Shown here in pieces: positions 43,638 to 55,566 of a stretch of DNA of 64,000 nucleotides (within the stretch, counting starts at the first letter, position 1; the number at the start of each line of letters is the position of its first letter). The stretch is taken from contig OX419761.1 of the NCBI GenBank assembly GCA_948567375.1, positions 40,834,243-40,898,242 of the forward strand, in the 5' to 3' direction. A model generated the notes under the pieces. It was not told the DNA's origin. It was given only the letters and a program-made list of their open reading frames with translations, and did not search any database. Origin of the DNA: Lunularia cruciata (Eukaryota > Streptophyta > Marchantiopsida > Lunulariales > Lunulariaceae). Made by a program: the position numbers and the translations under genes.

Positions 43638-45523
43638 TGTGGTACCCACATTTTTCATTTTGGACTAGTTTTGAAGAAGAAATGGCTTGCTGAAACCAAA
43701 TTGAAACCAAATGGAGAAGAAATGAGTGGAAACTTGTGTTTTGATCAGACCCGCGGAAGTCAATTTCATGTAAGAGGAAGAAGGACTCAGACTGGATCAG
43801 ACCCGAAGAAGCTTACTTCGTGTCAGAGGAGGGAAAAAATCGGATCAGACGTTAAGGAGGGCACGCCGAAGGAGAAATAGAAGTTGTAGGTCAGGATTCT
43901 TGCAGGGGCCATATCTCAGTAACCACAACTCCAAATCAAGCGTGTTATATCTTGTTGGAAATGTCTCATTCAGGGCTTTCCATTGCCACCAAAATCACAA
44001 AGTTTGGAGGTCTGTACAAGAAGTTACAAGCATTTGAAGTTTCTGGAGTAGATGTACTTCGGGTCAAAGTGTCTTCGGGTCAATGTGACTTTGTACTTCG
44101 TACTTCGGGTTTACATGACTTCGCCTCAAGATGAAGATGACTAAATCAGAGGTAGACGGACCTTGGAGTGCAGTGAAGGTGACTTTGGGAGTTTTGCCAG
44201 AGGGATCAGAGGAAGTTAGAGTAGAGAAAGAAGATAGTTAGGATACCCATGACTTCAATTTTAGTTCTGATTGAAGATGGAACATGAATTGAAGGAGAAG
44301 TAGTAGTAGTGAATAAACCCAAAGTGCAGGATCATACAGTAAGTGTCTTTGGGTCAATAACATGAGTGATTAGGGGAAAATGGGTTACAAATTGAAGGTG
44401 TAGATAGTGTATTCATGCTTTCAATTACAATTCTTGATGAAGATATAGTAGAATTAGCAAAAGAATTGATAATTGTTAGACCCGAGGTAAGAGAGATAGG
44501 AGTGCAGGTGTCTTCGGATTTGACATTTGACACTTTAGAGAAGAGTGGGTCGAGAGATAGAGATTTAGAAGGCTTAACTATGATAGGAATTTCAGATCAG
44601 GAAGGAGAAGTGTTAGAATTAGTGGAGGAATTGGGAGTTGTGAAACCCGAGGACAGAATATTAGGAAGTAAAGTTACTTCGGGTTCGGGTTTGAAAGCCG
44701 AGGAAGAAGTAGACATCGGATTGGATTAGTAACCGATTTGAGATTTGAAGGGGCAGATATGAAGAGGTGCATAGTCATTTTGGATCTGCAAGTTAGAACA
44801 GTTGATGTAGAAACGGTATAGTTGTTAGAACTGTTGATTGCTTCACTATTTAAGAGTGGCATTCGCATGAAATTGTTGTTTAGTGCTCATTATTTCTGAG
44901 AATAGATAAAGCAAAGTGCTGTAAAGCAGTGCTCGTTGCTTGAGCTTGATTCCGAGTATCAACTTTGCAATTGTATTTGTGAATGTTTGGAGAAATTCAA
45001 AGTGCAAGTCAGAGTGCTTGTTGGATGTTGGATTCCACAGCCTTGATCTTCATTCTGTATGTTTGATCCTGAGTGAAGTGCAATCAAAGCAATGCCTTGA
45101 TAGATCTGAGATGAATTGTAGTGTTGGTAGTATTCTGCATTTGTGAGTGCAGTGCGAAGTTGATGTGAAGCAATTTTGATCGAGGAAGTTGTGCCTTCAG
45201 TGGAAGGGTGGAACACAATTCTGAGGCGAAGTCATTTTGCAGTGAAGTGCCATTTTTGGGAGAGCCTGAATCATCACAATCAAGATTGTTTGGAAAGATT
45301 TGATGGAGTTGTGATTAAGGAGTGTGAATTTGTGACAAGACTGCAAGTCAGTGCTTGTTACTCTCTTCTGGGTGTGGTTTCTACCTGAGAGACTAAAGAA
45401 GAACTCAAGAAGAACTGAAATTGTTACTTTGCTTTGTATTTGGACATTTCTGACTCGTATCTCTGCAGGAACGAACTTTACTTACCCGATTATCGCAAAA
45501 GTGATATTTGCCGGGTTGTCACA
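43638..45523 (+). mobile_element. G5: short-form giant solo LTR (1.89 kb), 5-bp target duplication ACGTG
   Basis: TGTGGTACCCACA...GGTTGTCACA, flanked by ACGTG at 43633-43637 and 45524-45528, inserted within the B2 DNMT coding region. It is very close to G4 along its length. The frame 44415-44729 (LSITILDEDIVELAKELIIV, VSSDLTFDTLEKSGSRDRDL) is a longer version of the shared C-terminal reading. Confidence 0.9.
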
Positions 45524-46230
45524 ACGTGCTTATGACATGATTCAATGATTAAACTACATCATTGTTGGTGACATCTTGGATGTTGGGTGTTAGTCTTAGA
45601 TGATGGAAGTGGCCTATAGGTCACCTATGGCAATGGTGAACCTAGTTAGACAGCCCAAAGCTGCATTTTCCACACTTATGAGTTTCCCAAGCTCCCATGC
45701 TTTTTGAGAAGGAGGTCCTTAACTGGTTTGGAACTCACAATTATCGCATTAAGTGGAGCTCAACACCGTTGAGAGAGAGAGCAGGTGATGGGCTTTTGCA
45801 CCGGTAATATTACTATTCCAATAGTGTTACAGGCATTTGGGCATCATATGTTAGGTTAGGCTATGGACCTAAATTGTTTGACCTAGATTGTGAGCCTTTG
45901 CTTAGTAGAGCAGCATAGGATGTGCTTGATATGTATCACCACTTTGACACTTGTGAGCTCTATGCCTATCTCAATTATTCAAGCACATGCTAGGGATGAT
46001 GGATTGAGTAGATAGGCACAACCAGTGGCTATTAGGGAGAGTGGTCTACTTAGAGTCCATCCTGGTGAGCATGGTCTACTTAGATTGCACCCTTGGTCTA
46101 CTCGGGATCCACTTAGAGGACGTATAGAGCTTGTAGCCAAATTAGAGGGAGTTTTCCACATTGAGGTTGGGACCTCTAGTGGTTGGGAGCATGAAACTAC
46201 TGCTCCCAAGGGCCCAATGTAGCAGTCAAT
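45524..46230 (+). pseudogene. B2 DNMT C-terminal part and linker
   Basis: The reading resumes after G5 and includes motif X-like LGQAMDLNCLT (decayed, around 45850-45890) and a Gly/His-rich linker seen in B3 (GLLRVHPGEHGLLRLHPWST, near 46040-46110), ending before VFHIEVGTSSGWEHE. Many stops. Confidence 0.68.
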
Positions 46231-46234
46231 CAGT

Positions 46235-47405
46235 ATGTCTTCCACTCTTACAATAGTTATAAAGGATACTTGGGAGCTAGATCTTGGACCCAAGCTTATA
46301 AGAGAGGAAAGACGGAGAGTTTGGAGGTTCTTAAGGAGCTACATGAGTTGTTTTGCCTTCAATATGAAGGATTTGAAGGAACATAGTGTACGGATTGAGC
46401 TAACTAGCAATACGTCAATTTTTGACGTCCTTATTGATATAGTGACATGGAGAGAGCATTGATTCAAAGCCGGAGTAGAGATCTTTTTGAGATTGGTTTG
46501 GTAGAGATTTCACATAGAGAGTATGCATCAACTTCAATGATGCTAGCCAAGAAAGATATGCATGGCAACTACACAAATAGGCAGATGTGTGGAGATTACC
46601 ATCCTATTAACCTATTACCATCCTAAAAGACTAGGGCTAATTGGTATATTATGCTTACACCGGAGGAGATCTTTGATGCAATTAGGTATGCAAAGGTCTT
46701 CAATACTTTGGATCTTCAAGCAAGATATCACTAGTTGCCGATCAAAGAGGAAGATAAGTCCAAGACAACATCTTGGGCTATTGATCCTCATGGTAAGGAT
46801 GTGGTATATGAGTGGAGATTCTTACCATTTGGGTTAAAGAATGCTCTTGTTGAGTCCTAGAGGGTCATGGATAGGATCCTAGCTGGATTGGATTTTTCTT
46901 AGTGCTATATTGATGACATTTTGGTCTATAATACTACTATGGAGGAGCGTGAGAGACATTTGCTGGAGGTGTTTGGAAGTTGAGATCTCATGGACTCAAA
47001 TTACATCCTAGGAAGTGTAGGTTCTTCCATGAATAGGTTGAGTATTTGGGTCACACTATATACCCTAGAGGACTTGGTGTTCAGCAGACCAAGGTGGAGG
47101 CTATTGTGCATATTCCTCAACCTACAGATGTGAGTAGAGTGCAAGCATTCCTTGGGTTGGTGAACTTCTATCACCGCTATGTTAGAGGATTTAGTGCCAT
47201 TGCCAAGGCCTTGATGAAGCTGACCAAGCTTACACAGAAGTGGTGTTGGGGAGATGAGCAAGAGAGAGCTTTTGTAGAGCTCAAGGAGAGGTTGACATCT
47301 GCTCCTATTTTGAGGAGACTGATCAGAGGACAACCATTTCAGATTCACACTAATTGTATTATGTTGGGGCTTGGAGCAATGCTCACCCAACATGATGATG
47401 AGCAC
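46235..47405 (+). pseudogene. B2 reverse transcriptase (decayed)
   Basis: Pieces include FDAIRYAKVFNTLDLQARYH, FLPFGLKNALVES, the catalytic YIDDILVYN near 46905, and VQAFLGLVNFYHRYVRGFSA. The frame 47046-47531 carries the connection and the first RNase H strand (IHTNCIMLGLGAML), with Asn where gypsy RNase H usually has catalytic Asp. The sequence switches to element D at about 47405. Confidence 0.85.
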
Positions 47406-47409
47406 TTTT

Positions 47410-47930
47410 CCCATGAAGCAAATCCTCTCTATAGTTTGTTACGGAAAGGTCAAAAGTTTAGGTGGGAGGAGAGACACACAAAAGTGGTTCAGAAGCTAAA
47501 ACAATTGTTGTCCTCACCACCTATACTATGAAGGATCAGCTATGAGAACAAGCCCGTAATACTCACGGTTGATACTAGTCCCGTAGCTATCGGTTGGGTG
47601 GAAGGGCAAGATGATGAAGAGAGGAACCGATATGTTGTACATTTTGGGGCAAAGGTCTTTAGTGAATGCCAAAGAGTCTACACTCATGTTAAATGAGAGC
47701 TATGGGAAGTGGTTACAATGATGAAATCTAAGAAGGACTACCTGATTGGTGCACCAATTATAGTGGAGATGGATTTTTTTCCACTATTAGGGATGATTAC
47801 AAATTGTAGTACCCCGGATATTGCAATGCTCAAGTAGATAACATACATCAAATCCCTAAATCTTGAGTTCCAACACATAGCAGACAAGGATAATCCTATA
47901 GTAGATATGCTATCTCGGGCTGAGTATCAA
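47410..47930 (+). pseudogene. D RT connection and RNase H
   Basis: Readable as NPLYSLLRKGQKFRWEERHT and LKQLLSSPPILRR, then the RNase H strand VILTVDTSPVAIGWVEGQDD with the first catalytic Asp, ERQRVYTHVKRELWEVVTMM (Glu in KRELW), MDFFPLLGMITN and HIADKDNPIVDMLSR with the last Asp. Three stops break it. The motifs differ clearly from families A, B and C. Confidence 0.85.
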
Positions 47931-49270
47931 GATGAGGAGTTGATGATTGACGATACCAAAGCTATAGGTACTACCTTCTTTTCAAAAGCTCAAGTAGGAG
48001 AGTATGAGCGTCCCAAGTTCTTCATGGAGGAGCTCTATGAAGGAGAATGGTTGGATATTGGGTGTTACCTTAGCTCCTTGACCAAGCAACCAGAATGGAA
48101 TGACGCTTTGTACAAACAATTGAGGCGGGAAGCATACAACTACATTTTGGAAGGGGGTTATTTGTGGAAGAAAGCTAAATGGAGTGGCGAGCCTTCACAA
48201 CGGGTTGTGTGCAAGGAGGAGACAAGGGGGCTACTGATCAGAAAATTCTATGAGCGCTTGTGGGCTGGACATATGGTATTTATGCTACCTTTACCAAATT
48301 GAAGGAAAGGTATTGGTGGCATAATATGTACAGAGATGTAGTTTGGTTTGTAGAGACGTGTAAAATCTGCCAAACATACTCAAATATTCGACATAGAGAT
48401 GGATTACATCTTACCTATCTGCTTGTGATGCATTTCAATTGGGTGGTGGATCTGGTTAGTATGCCAGTTGGGATATGGTAGATGCGGTACTTGGTTTAGG
48501 CACGAGAGGATTTGTCTAACCAAGTGGAAGGATGAGCCTTGAGGACCAAAACCAGCAAGGGAATTTGCAGATTTCTGTTGGAGGGCATGGTTTGTAGATA
48601 CGGGTGTGTGGGAAAAATTACAGAGGATCAAGGAGAGCTGAATAAAAAAGAAGCCAAGCCTTTCTTTGAGAGGTGCGGAGTCAAATTGGCTCTTACAATT
48701 GTTTACAACCCGGATGGAAATGCCAAGAGTGAGCAAGGTCATCCGCCCGTTGTGAAAGCCATTGTGAAAGCATCCCAAGGGAGAGTGAAAGAGTGGCCAA
48801 GGATCTTACCTTTTGCTCTATGGGCAGATTGGACCACTCATAGTTCAATTATTGGTTACATGCCTACGGAGTTAATACATGGGCAGAAAACAATTATGCC
48901 AATTGAGGAGAAAATACTCACGTGGAGTGTCCTACCTTGGGAAGATCACATATCTAGGGAGGAGCTTCTAGCACTCAAGATTCGCCAATTGGAGAAAAGG
49001 CTAGAGGATGTGGAGTTGGCAATTGAGAGGCTTAAGAAAGCACACCTTGGGAACAAGGAACAGGTTTGACAAACATCACCGCTTGAGGCCAAGAGATGTT
49101 AGAGAAGGAGATTGGGTACTAGTCTATGATAGTAGTCTAGATCACCAACATAGCACTATGAGAAAATTCTCAAAGTGTTGGTTTGGACCATATGTGGTTG
49201 TTAGTGTGTTGTGTTCAAGAGTTGGATGGATGCAAACTCAAGGTTCCAATTGCTGGCAAGCGTGTTAAGC
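47907..49270 (+). pseudogene. D integrase (decayed)
   Basis: The zinc domain has YERLWAGHM...YWWHNMYRDVVWFVETCKIC. The core has HFNWVVDLVSMP, a LAREDLSNQVEG segment, TEDQGELNKKEAKPFFERCG and GNAKSEQGHPPVVK, followed by LPFALWADWTTHSS and ELIHGQKTIMPIEEKILTW. A coiled segment (LEKRLEDVELAIERLKKAHL) leads to VREGDWVLVYDSSLD..STMRKFSKCWFGPYVV, the GPY/F domain. The longest open piece is 48539-49069. Stops and one frameshift near 49068 inactivate it. Confidence 0.88.
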
Positions 49271-49401
49271 TCTTCAAACAGCAAGAAGGAAGTTGGAACA
49301 CGGACAAAGTCAACAAAGAGTTGGATCTCTTTCAGTTCCAAGATGAAGATCTACTCTTGGAGGATGATGAGCCTCATCAATCAGATGAAGACGTAGTATG
49401 A
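49183..49401 (+). pseudogene. D integrase C-terminal tail
   Basis: The frame after GPYVV continues as LKVPIAGKRVKLFKQQEGSW and ends in an acidic stretch (FQDEDLLLEDDEPHQSDEDV). No chromodomain or PHD finger is visible. Confidence 0.55.
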
Positions 49402-51688
49402 CTCCAACTACAATGTATGGTCTGGTCAGTTGGTGCACACCGGAGGATGCATAGGTTTAGAGGAGGTGGATGTCATGTTGTAGTTTGCATAGCCCATAAA
49501 AAAGTGACTTATCATTTTTATCTCCACATTAGTGGGGTAGGTTGTTTGCTAGATCCAACAGATGAGATGCTACCAAGTGAGCAATCTTTGTATATATATG
49601 TGATTGGCCATGTGGGTTACAATCTTATCATGTTTGAGGGCTCTAATGAATAAAGATGAGAGCAAGTGGAGAGACAAGCGAGTGTTTTAGTCAAGGAGTC
49701 TCAAGGAGAGGAGGACGTTGGGAGTGAGAGTTGTAGCAATGCGTGAGTGATAGAACATCAAAGGAAGCGTTTGAGCATGAGATGTCCCATGCTCCTAATC
49801 TGCCACTCTCGATTTCTTTTCTCATCAGACTTCAGATTTTGAACCGTGATGGCTCACGGGACTGGTTGGTGGCATGTTTTGTGGCGGTATTCATGGAGTC
49901 AATGATAGGAAACCTGGATCCTATTGTCCTTCCGGTGCTTACTTATGAGCATGTTTGGGACTTGACAATATATGTGCTTCTAGAGTTGGGGAATGCCTAA
50001 AGTTTTTGCTTATAAGCTTCAAGGTGGAGATGTGGGGTCCATTTGTCAAAAAGTAAAAAGACTAAAGGACAAATGTGCAAGAGATTGGGTCCCAAGAGAG
50101 AAGGCTAGATTTTTTGACCATCAAAGGAGTTTGGGGAAGCCATTTGGGAAAAAAATGAGATGGTTGGAAAGAGACACGGACAGGCTACAATTTGAAGACA
50201 AAAATCACACAATTTGAGCTGATTCTAAGAGGGATATGATAGATTGAATCAAGGGGGTAAAATTAATACCCAGGAGCACAAAGTAGGCAATTGAGCAAGA
50301 ATCTTGTGACATTTTCACTCTCTGATAGTGGGATTGGAGAGGAGACAAAGTGGTTATAGTATTGAGCACAAGAAATCTCAGTTTTGGATCAATTCAAATC
50401 AGATCTGGTTGATTGAAGTTGAAGCTCTTGAGGTGTAAGGTGATAGAGAAGAGCTAGTGATCAGGTTTGGATTTTTGGTCACTCCCCAAGTTGTGGCTTG
50501 AGATACCTTATGAAAATTTCCAGTCTTGTTTTTGGTTAGGTGTGCACCTTTTTGTGAAGGTTTCATGTGTATTCTTAAAATAGGGAATTCAAGGTCTTGG
50601 ATCAAGTATACCTGGGTCTGCAGAGTTACAAGTTAGCCCAGCTCAGGAATTGATCCATATCTAGGAACTAGATTAGGCCATCAAAATTTATTGAGTGTTA
50701 ACCAAGAGCATAAAAAACTATTGTGGAAAATATGGTTGTCTCTGGGATCAAAGGGAATGAAATCTGATGCAAAACGTTTTACTAAAAAAACTGTCATAAG
50801 CTCGGAGGAGCATTTTTTTCTTCAATCCTAATTGAATGTCAATTCTCTCACTTTTGTGACTATGATTGAGAGTTCAGATTTCCAGAGTGTTTTTTGAGGA
50901 TCAAGTGTACATCTGATTTAAAAATTGGGGGAAAGTTGGCAAGAACCAGGGGCAAATCCCTAAAAAGGGGGTTTCAAAATTAGGGTGAGAGTTGCAAAAA
51001 CTTGGCCAACTTTGAGAGCTTGTCAGGGGAGTTTTAGTGATATTATTGAAGTCTATTTTATACCATTGGTAAGCTTATCTCATGGGCTTTCCATTGAATC
51101 ATAGAACACTTGAATTCAAGCTATACAGAAAGAGTTATGTTCATATGAGCTGTGTAGAGTTTTCCCCATCAAGAAGACATAAGAAATCCCCACATGGAGT
51201 AGGAATTTGTTGAGATCTGAAGTACAACTTGGAGGAGATTTGGAGTATAGGTTGAAATTAGCTTTATGATAGAGCACAAAGTCTTTGAAGCTCTTTTCTA
51301 ACCAAAAAGAATAGAAGCTATTGCCGCATTCTTGTGATTGGATCCTCTTTGTGCTTGCATGCTTGTTTGTACGCCCAGTTGGTTTGGATTAGTGTGCGGG
51401 CATTACGCTTAGGTTCTTTCATTCTAGGAGTGTTGTGTATTTCTCCTTTGTAATGTTGGAAGTGATGACCAATAGACCAAGAGTGCATGTTGTGATGATA
51501 GGTTAGGTTGCCCGTCACTACCCTACCCGATAGCAAGAATACTAGTTACAAGAGTGGAAGGTTTTGACTGTTAGGCAATACGTGTGTTCAAACAAGTAGT
51601 TATAGGTTTACCTACAGCCTCTAATCTGCAATCTCCACAGCTAGGCACCCTATGTGTTCCTAGAGAGAGAAAATAAAAGTACAACAAT
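49402..51688 (+). other. D 3' region and probable LTR
   Basis: After the integrase there are two unrecognised short frames (49417-49653 and 49743-50000), then non-coding sequence with a purine run near 50250. The remaining ~1.4 kb to 51688 ends AAAAGTACAACA before B2 resumes, consistent with an LTR, but no second copy is in the window to prove its borders. Confidence 0.45.
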
Positions 51689-52545
51689 GTACATCTAGGT
51701 TACTACAAAGTCATTATTGGTGGTGCGGTATGCAGACCAATGTACAATAGTTTGTTGCCATATGTGTGGTTTGTGACCAAGTTAGAGCATCAATTAATGC
51801 TCTTATGCCACAATTACACCCATTACCTATCATGGGATTGGGTTACCATTGGAGTTTGGACTTTGCTGGACCTTTATCGTTGACTATGAGACATCGTCGG
51901 TATGTTTTGGTGATGGTGGAGCACTTCTCCAAGTGGCTTGAGTTGGTAGCACTTCCTAACAAGTCAAGTGAAGGGACAACTTACTTGTTCTTGGATCGGG
52001 TTCTCAATCATTTTGGTACACAAGTTGAGGTTTTGATTGATTAGGGTATAGAGTTCTTGAGGACGTTTCAGGTCATATGATAAGGCTTTGATTGATCATC
52101 ATACTACCTCCCAAGATCAATTTGAGGCAGATGGCTTAGCAAAGAGAGTGGTTCAAATAGTGAAGAGAGGATTGCAAAAGTATAATTTGTAGAGAGGCCA
52201 CTTGGGACATTAGGATCTCCAATTACCTTGGTTGGCCGTGGGCTATTGGTTCAATTGCCAAGCCTCCTTAGCATCCTTCTCTCGTTACTTTTTACTCTAT
52301 GGACAAGATCCAAGTTTACTTGCAACCATTCATCGAGATGCTATTGAAGTGTTTGACTTGGATGATCAGATATATGGATGAGCGCATGTTCTCAATGCAT
52401 AGAGATCTTTTGGAGAGTGATGCCAATGTCCTTTGAGAACTTGGCAATTGCTTAACATAGGAATACCTTATGCTATGCTACCATTTGAGGAGAAGGTTAT
52501 AGACCCTTGATACATCAATTTCATCCTGGTGATTATGTATATCTA
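51689..52545 (+). pseudogene. B2 integrase (from zinc domain on)
   Basis: After a fragmentary zinc domain (HYWWCGMQTNVQ...CVVCDQV), the frame 51766-52044 reads GLGYHWSLDFAGPLSLTMRH (first Asp) and HFSKWLELVALPNKSSEG. The second Asp is in LID-GIEF, and GLAKRVVQ has Lys for the catalytic Glu, as in B1. The tail ASFSRYFLLYGQDPSL and HPGDYVYL equivalents follow. Confidence 0.86.
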
Positions 52546-52560
52546 TAACAAACAATACCG

Positions 52561-52905
52561 ATGGCACTTGATGTTTCTATAGGCCGCACTATCTTGAGAG
52601 TGCATAAGGTTTTGCCATCTAGAGTCCTTGTGTTGGAAGGACATGATGGTGTTTTTAAGAAGGATCATGTGTGCAATTGTACACTATGCCACTTCCCAAA
52701 CATTATGGTACTATGGACCCAAGCTTGGCACTTGTATGTGTAGGTTTGCGGTGTATATTATGTGGCTCTTCTAGTGGAGCTACTATTATGTTAGTATGTG
52801 ATAGTTGTTTGAGAGGATGGCATATGGCATGTTTGACTCCTCCCCTCATGGTGGTTCCTTAAGGATAGTGGTTATGTCCTAGATGTACTTGACTCTATGA
52901 CTAGT
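52561..52905 (+). pseudogene. B2 PHD finger
   Basis: The frame 52671-52862 keeps the first six zinc ligands: GLRCILCGSSSGATIMLVCD and SCLRGWHMAC, spacing CX2C-X11-CX2C-X4-H-X2-C. The last Cys pair is readable after two stops as WLCPRC near 52870-52890. Ligands start at 52752. This is the clearest copy of the finger in a forward orientation. The IN C-terminal barrel (RVHKVLPSRVLVLEGHDGVF) precedes it. Confidence 0.82.
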
Positions 52906-53063
52906 TCATTCTTTATATAGTATAAATTGCGGATAGGCGACTAACAATAGGGTTCGCTAGCACCCAGCCTCCTTATCTTTTGCCCACCATAGGGTATACC
53001 ATATACTTGGAGTAGATGGCTATCTAGAGTTAGAGGGACCTAACCACCAGCTATGGGGATGAT

Positions 53064-53530
53064 TGTGGCACTTTAGAGTCCATGTATGACTTATGTGTGA
53101 GTTGTGCTTCTATAGTGTGTGATGTTGATAGCGACGTATGTTGTGTATCAATGTATATATGCATGATAGTTGTCCTGTCATTTGTAGCATTGCACCTAGA
53201 TTGCTTGGACTCTAGAGTAATAATGTTCGTAGTCATGAGTATTTTGGTAGTTAATCACAGACTACTTATTGACGGTCAGATTTGTATTTGGGGTATTGAC
53301 TACATGGTGGAGCTCATTGTCACTTTGCACCATTGGATGTACCATCAATGGGACCGTTAAGGTTGGAGACCATGAGATATACTTTTGAAGTGCAGCACTA
53401 AAGAGCTCACTTCTTTGATGTTGAGCCTTCAAGTTCCTGGCTATGGTGGATAAAGGCCAGCAAGCGTCACTTGGATTCTCTTAGCTAGAGTGGGTGTGAC
53501 TTGACTATAATCAATCCCCAATTGTTGGCA
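53064..53530 (+). repeat. B2 3' LTR (about 467 bp)
   Basis: It starts TGTGGCACTTTAGAGTCC after the purine run TATGGGGATGAT. The end is set at TTGTTGGCA by comparison with B1. The following ~70 bp is of unknown origin. Confidence 0.68.
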
Positions 53531-53600
53531 GATTATGGAGTGACAAATCAAGTACTGCTTTGATTGAGTGTGATTTGAGTTGTGTAAATAAACTGATTAT

Positions 53601-53704
53601 TGTGCCACTTTAGACTCCATGTATGACTTATGTGTGAGTTGTGCTTCTATAGTGTGTGATGTTGATAGCAATGTACATTGTATAGTGATCTATATATGCA
53701 TGAC
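53601..53704 (+). repeat. first ~100 bp of a B LTR
   Basis: TGTGCCACTTTAGACTCC...TATATATGCA repeats the start of the B2 LTR and stops at the TATATATGCA stretch. A similar-length piece lies inverted at 56128-56226, on the other side of C1. Confidence 0.75.
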
Positions 53705-53893
53705 ATACATTTCACTTTGATCTTGGATGGCATTAGAGATACATTTCCTTTAGTGAATTACAATATAAAGAGAAGGAGATATGTTTATCATAAATTGGTT
53801 TTAGGTGCATGACTTGATAGAAAAGAGATATTTGGCTGAGCAATTCATATTTATGATATAGAGCACATTTTTCTAAATGTTGAGCAAACTTTT
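53705..53893. other. unassigned 190-bp segment
   Basis: AT-rich sequence between the B LTR fragment and the C1 LTR. I see no domain or terminal signal. Confidence 0.3.
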
Positions 53894-54296
53894 TGTAACA
53901 ATATGAAGGGTAGTGAGTTAGCAATTTAGTAGAGGCTAATGAGTTAGCAAATAAGCCAAATTAGACAAGAATTTTACAAATAGGAAAAATTAGCCAAGAA
54001 TTTTAAGATTGTTCTTGAAGCGTCTAGGAAGCTTCTTGGCATTTTTTAATATTAAATAGTGTGTATGCCAAGTAGATGGCTTCTAGAAGGAAACTTCTTG
54101 GGAAGCTTCCTAACTGGCTTAGCTTTCACTTCAAGAAGGTGGCTTTTGGGAAGCTTCACAAGAGCATTGTATGTTCCCTATAACTGCCAAAGTCTAAGCT
54201 CATGCTAGGCATTCAAAGTTTTTTTTCATTTGAGAGTCCAATGTGATCTTCCATTCTAGTCTTCCATTCTTTTATTTCTCCCCTTGGTGTCTTATA
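53894..54296 (+). repeat. C1 5' LTR (about 403 bp)
   Basis: It starts TGTAACAATATG and ends near CTTATA. GAA/TTC blocks survive in reduced form (TTCTAGAAGG, near 54079). The TATAAATA box is degraded to CTATAACTGCC near 54180. A primer-site remnant TTGTATCAAAGC follows. Confidence 0.75.
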
Positions 54297-54568
54297 TTTG
54301 TATCAAAGCAAGAATGAGATAGATAGATAGAATTTATGGACCACCAAATCCATTTCTTCCAAATCATTGGGATTTTTGTTTCCATGTACTACACAAACAT
54401 CATTTTAGACAATTCATCATTTCTTGCTTTTGAAAAAAAATAAATTAAATTCAATCACCTTGTTTGATGAACCATTGATACTTCTAATTGTAATTTATAG
54501 AGATTAGTGGATGGGTTGTATGTACATGTTAATCTAGATAATTTCATTTAGTTTGATAGAGTAGTAGC

Positions 54569-55310
54569 TATGGCACCAATGTGCAAAGTTATCATTGCTA
54601 TGCAACAACAAATCAAGCACTTTACTTGGTTTTTGAAGAGAAAGAGAGATCATCAACTACAAGAGCATGTAGAGAGAGCATTATTTTGGAAAGAGAAGAG
54701 AAAATCCAATTTATAAAGACCAAAGTATTTGAATGTAAGAATCACAAGAGTGCAATAGAGAATTTTGTATTTTATTATGAATATTATTTTGAAGCTACAA
54801 ATCTTCAAGATGAACCGGATACAAATTCTCTTGGCTTCAAGCAAATTGGATGGAGTGGAAAAACCATGGTAGCAATTTTGAATGGACAAGCTCAACTAAA
54901 ATTTGTTGTGCTCATCTCAACATGGGAGGACTTCCAAGCTATAATTAGGAGCCAATAATTGGAAGATTCAAAGCTATAAATGTTGCATGAATTGCATGAC
55001 ATAGATTGGAAAAATTGAAGCAAAATTGGTTATGTGAGGAGCTACATCACTCAATTCCAAAACACCATAGTGCAAATTCCAAATATTCAAGAAAGTGTGA
55101 AGTTTTAGATTGACTTGTGAGTCTTGAAGTCACCAAATTGGAAATGAACATGCCAGAGCCCAAACACTTAGAGGAAATCATGCAATTTACTAAGCACTTT
55201 GTTTTCCTTGGTTGTCACAACTTGGTCTCAACCTTGACCTTCACCAAACCTACCAACACACCACATAGGGTAGATAAGCTGACACCAATGGAGATTGATG
55301 TCATCTAATA
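54569..55310 (+). pseudogene. C1 gag (decayed)
   Basis: 54581-54958 carries VFECKNHKSAIENFVFYYEY, YFEATNLQDEPDT and STWEDFQAII, aligning with C2 gag VFEGKNLPGTVENFVFDCER. A later piece (55117-55308) reads VTKLEMNMPEPKHLEEIMQF and ends TPHRVDKLTPMEIDVI, typical of the end of gag before protease. No intact zinc knuckle, only a CIAKCPLKNG remnant near 55380. Confidence 0.78.
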
Positions 55311-55566
55311 GACACCACTTCAAACTACAAATAAGGAAAAATAGTGGTTGCTTTTCTATCACCAAAATACACATTGCATTGCTAAATGTCCACTCAAGAA
55401 TGGAAAACCTTAACAAATTTCCCAAATAGAGTTTGTACAATGTGATGATCAAGGAAACAAAGAATCCAAATAGGAGATATCAAGCCACCTATTGGGAATA
55501 TGATTAGTTCAAATAGGATTGAAGGTTTGATCTATGTAAGTTTACCTCACTTGCAAGGTATGAAAT

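Larger units (their letters stand above)
47406..51688 (+). mobile_element. D: 5'-truncated Ty3/gypsy element of another lineage, inside B2
   Basis: B2 breaks off in RNase H (47405) and resumes in integrase (about 51689). In between is the 3' half of a different gypsy element: RT connection, RNase H, integrase, a 3' tail, a purine run (AAGGGGGTAAA near 50250) and a probable LTR. About 1.1 kb of B2 was lost at the site, so this is insertion plus deletion or ectopic recombination. I could not fix the LTR start. Confidence 0.75.
38171..53530 (+). mobile_element. Ty3/gypsy family B, copy B2 (with four nested insertions)
   Basis: A decayed B element spread over 15 kb. Order: gag (38230-39480), protease (to 40203), G4, spacer (42143-42516), solo C LTR, DNMT (42947-43637), G5, DNMT and linker (45524-46220), RT (46235-47405), D insertion replacing RNase H and the integrase start, integrase (51689-52545), PHD (52740-52900), LTR (53064-53530). 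It is the only copy retaining the gag N-terminus. Confidence 0.87.
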
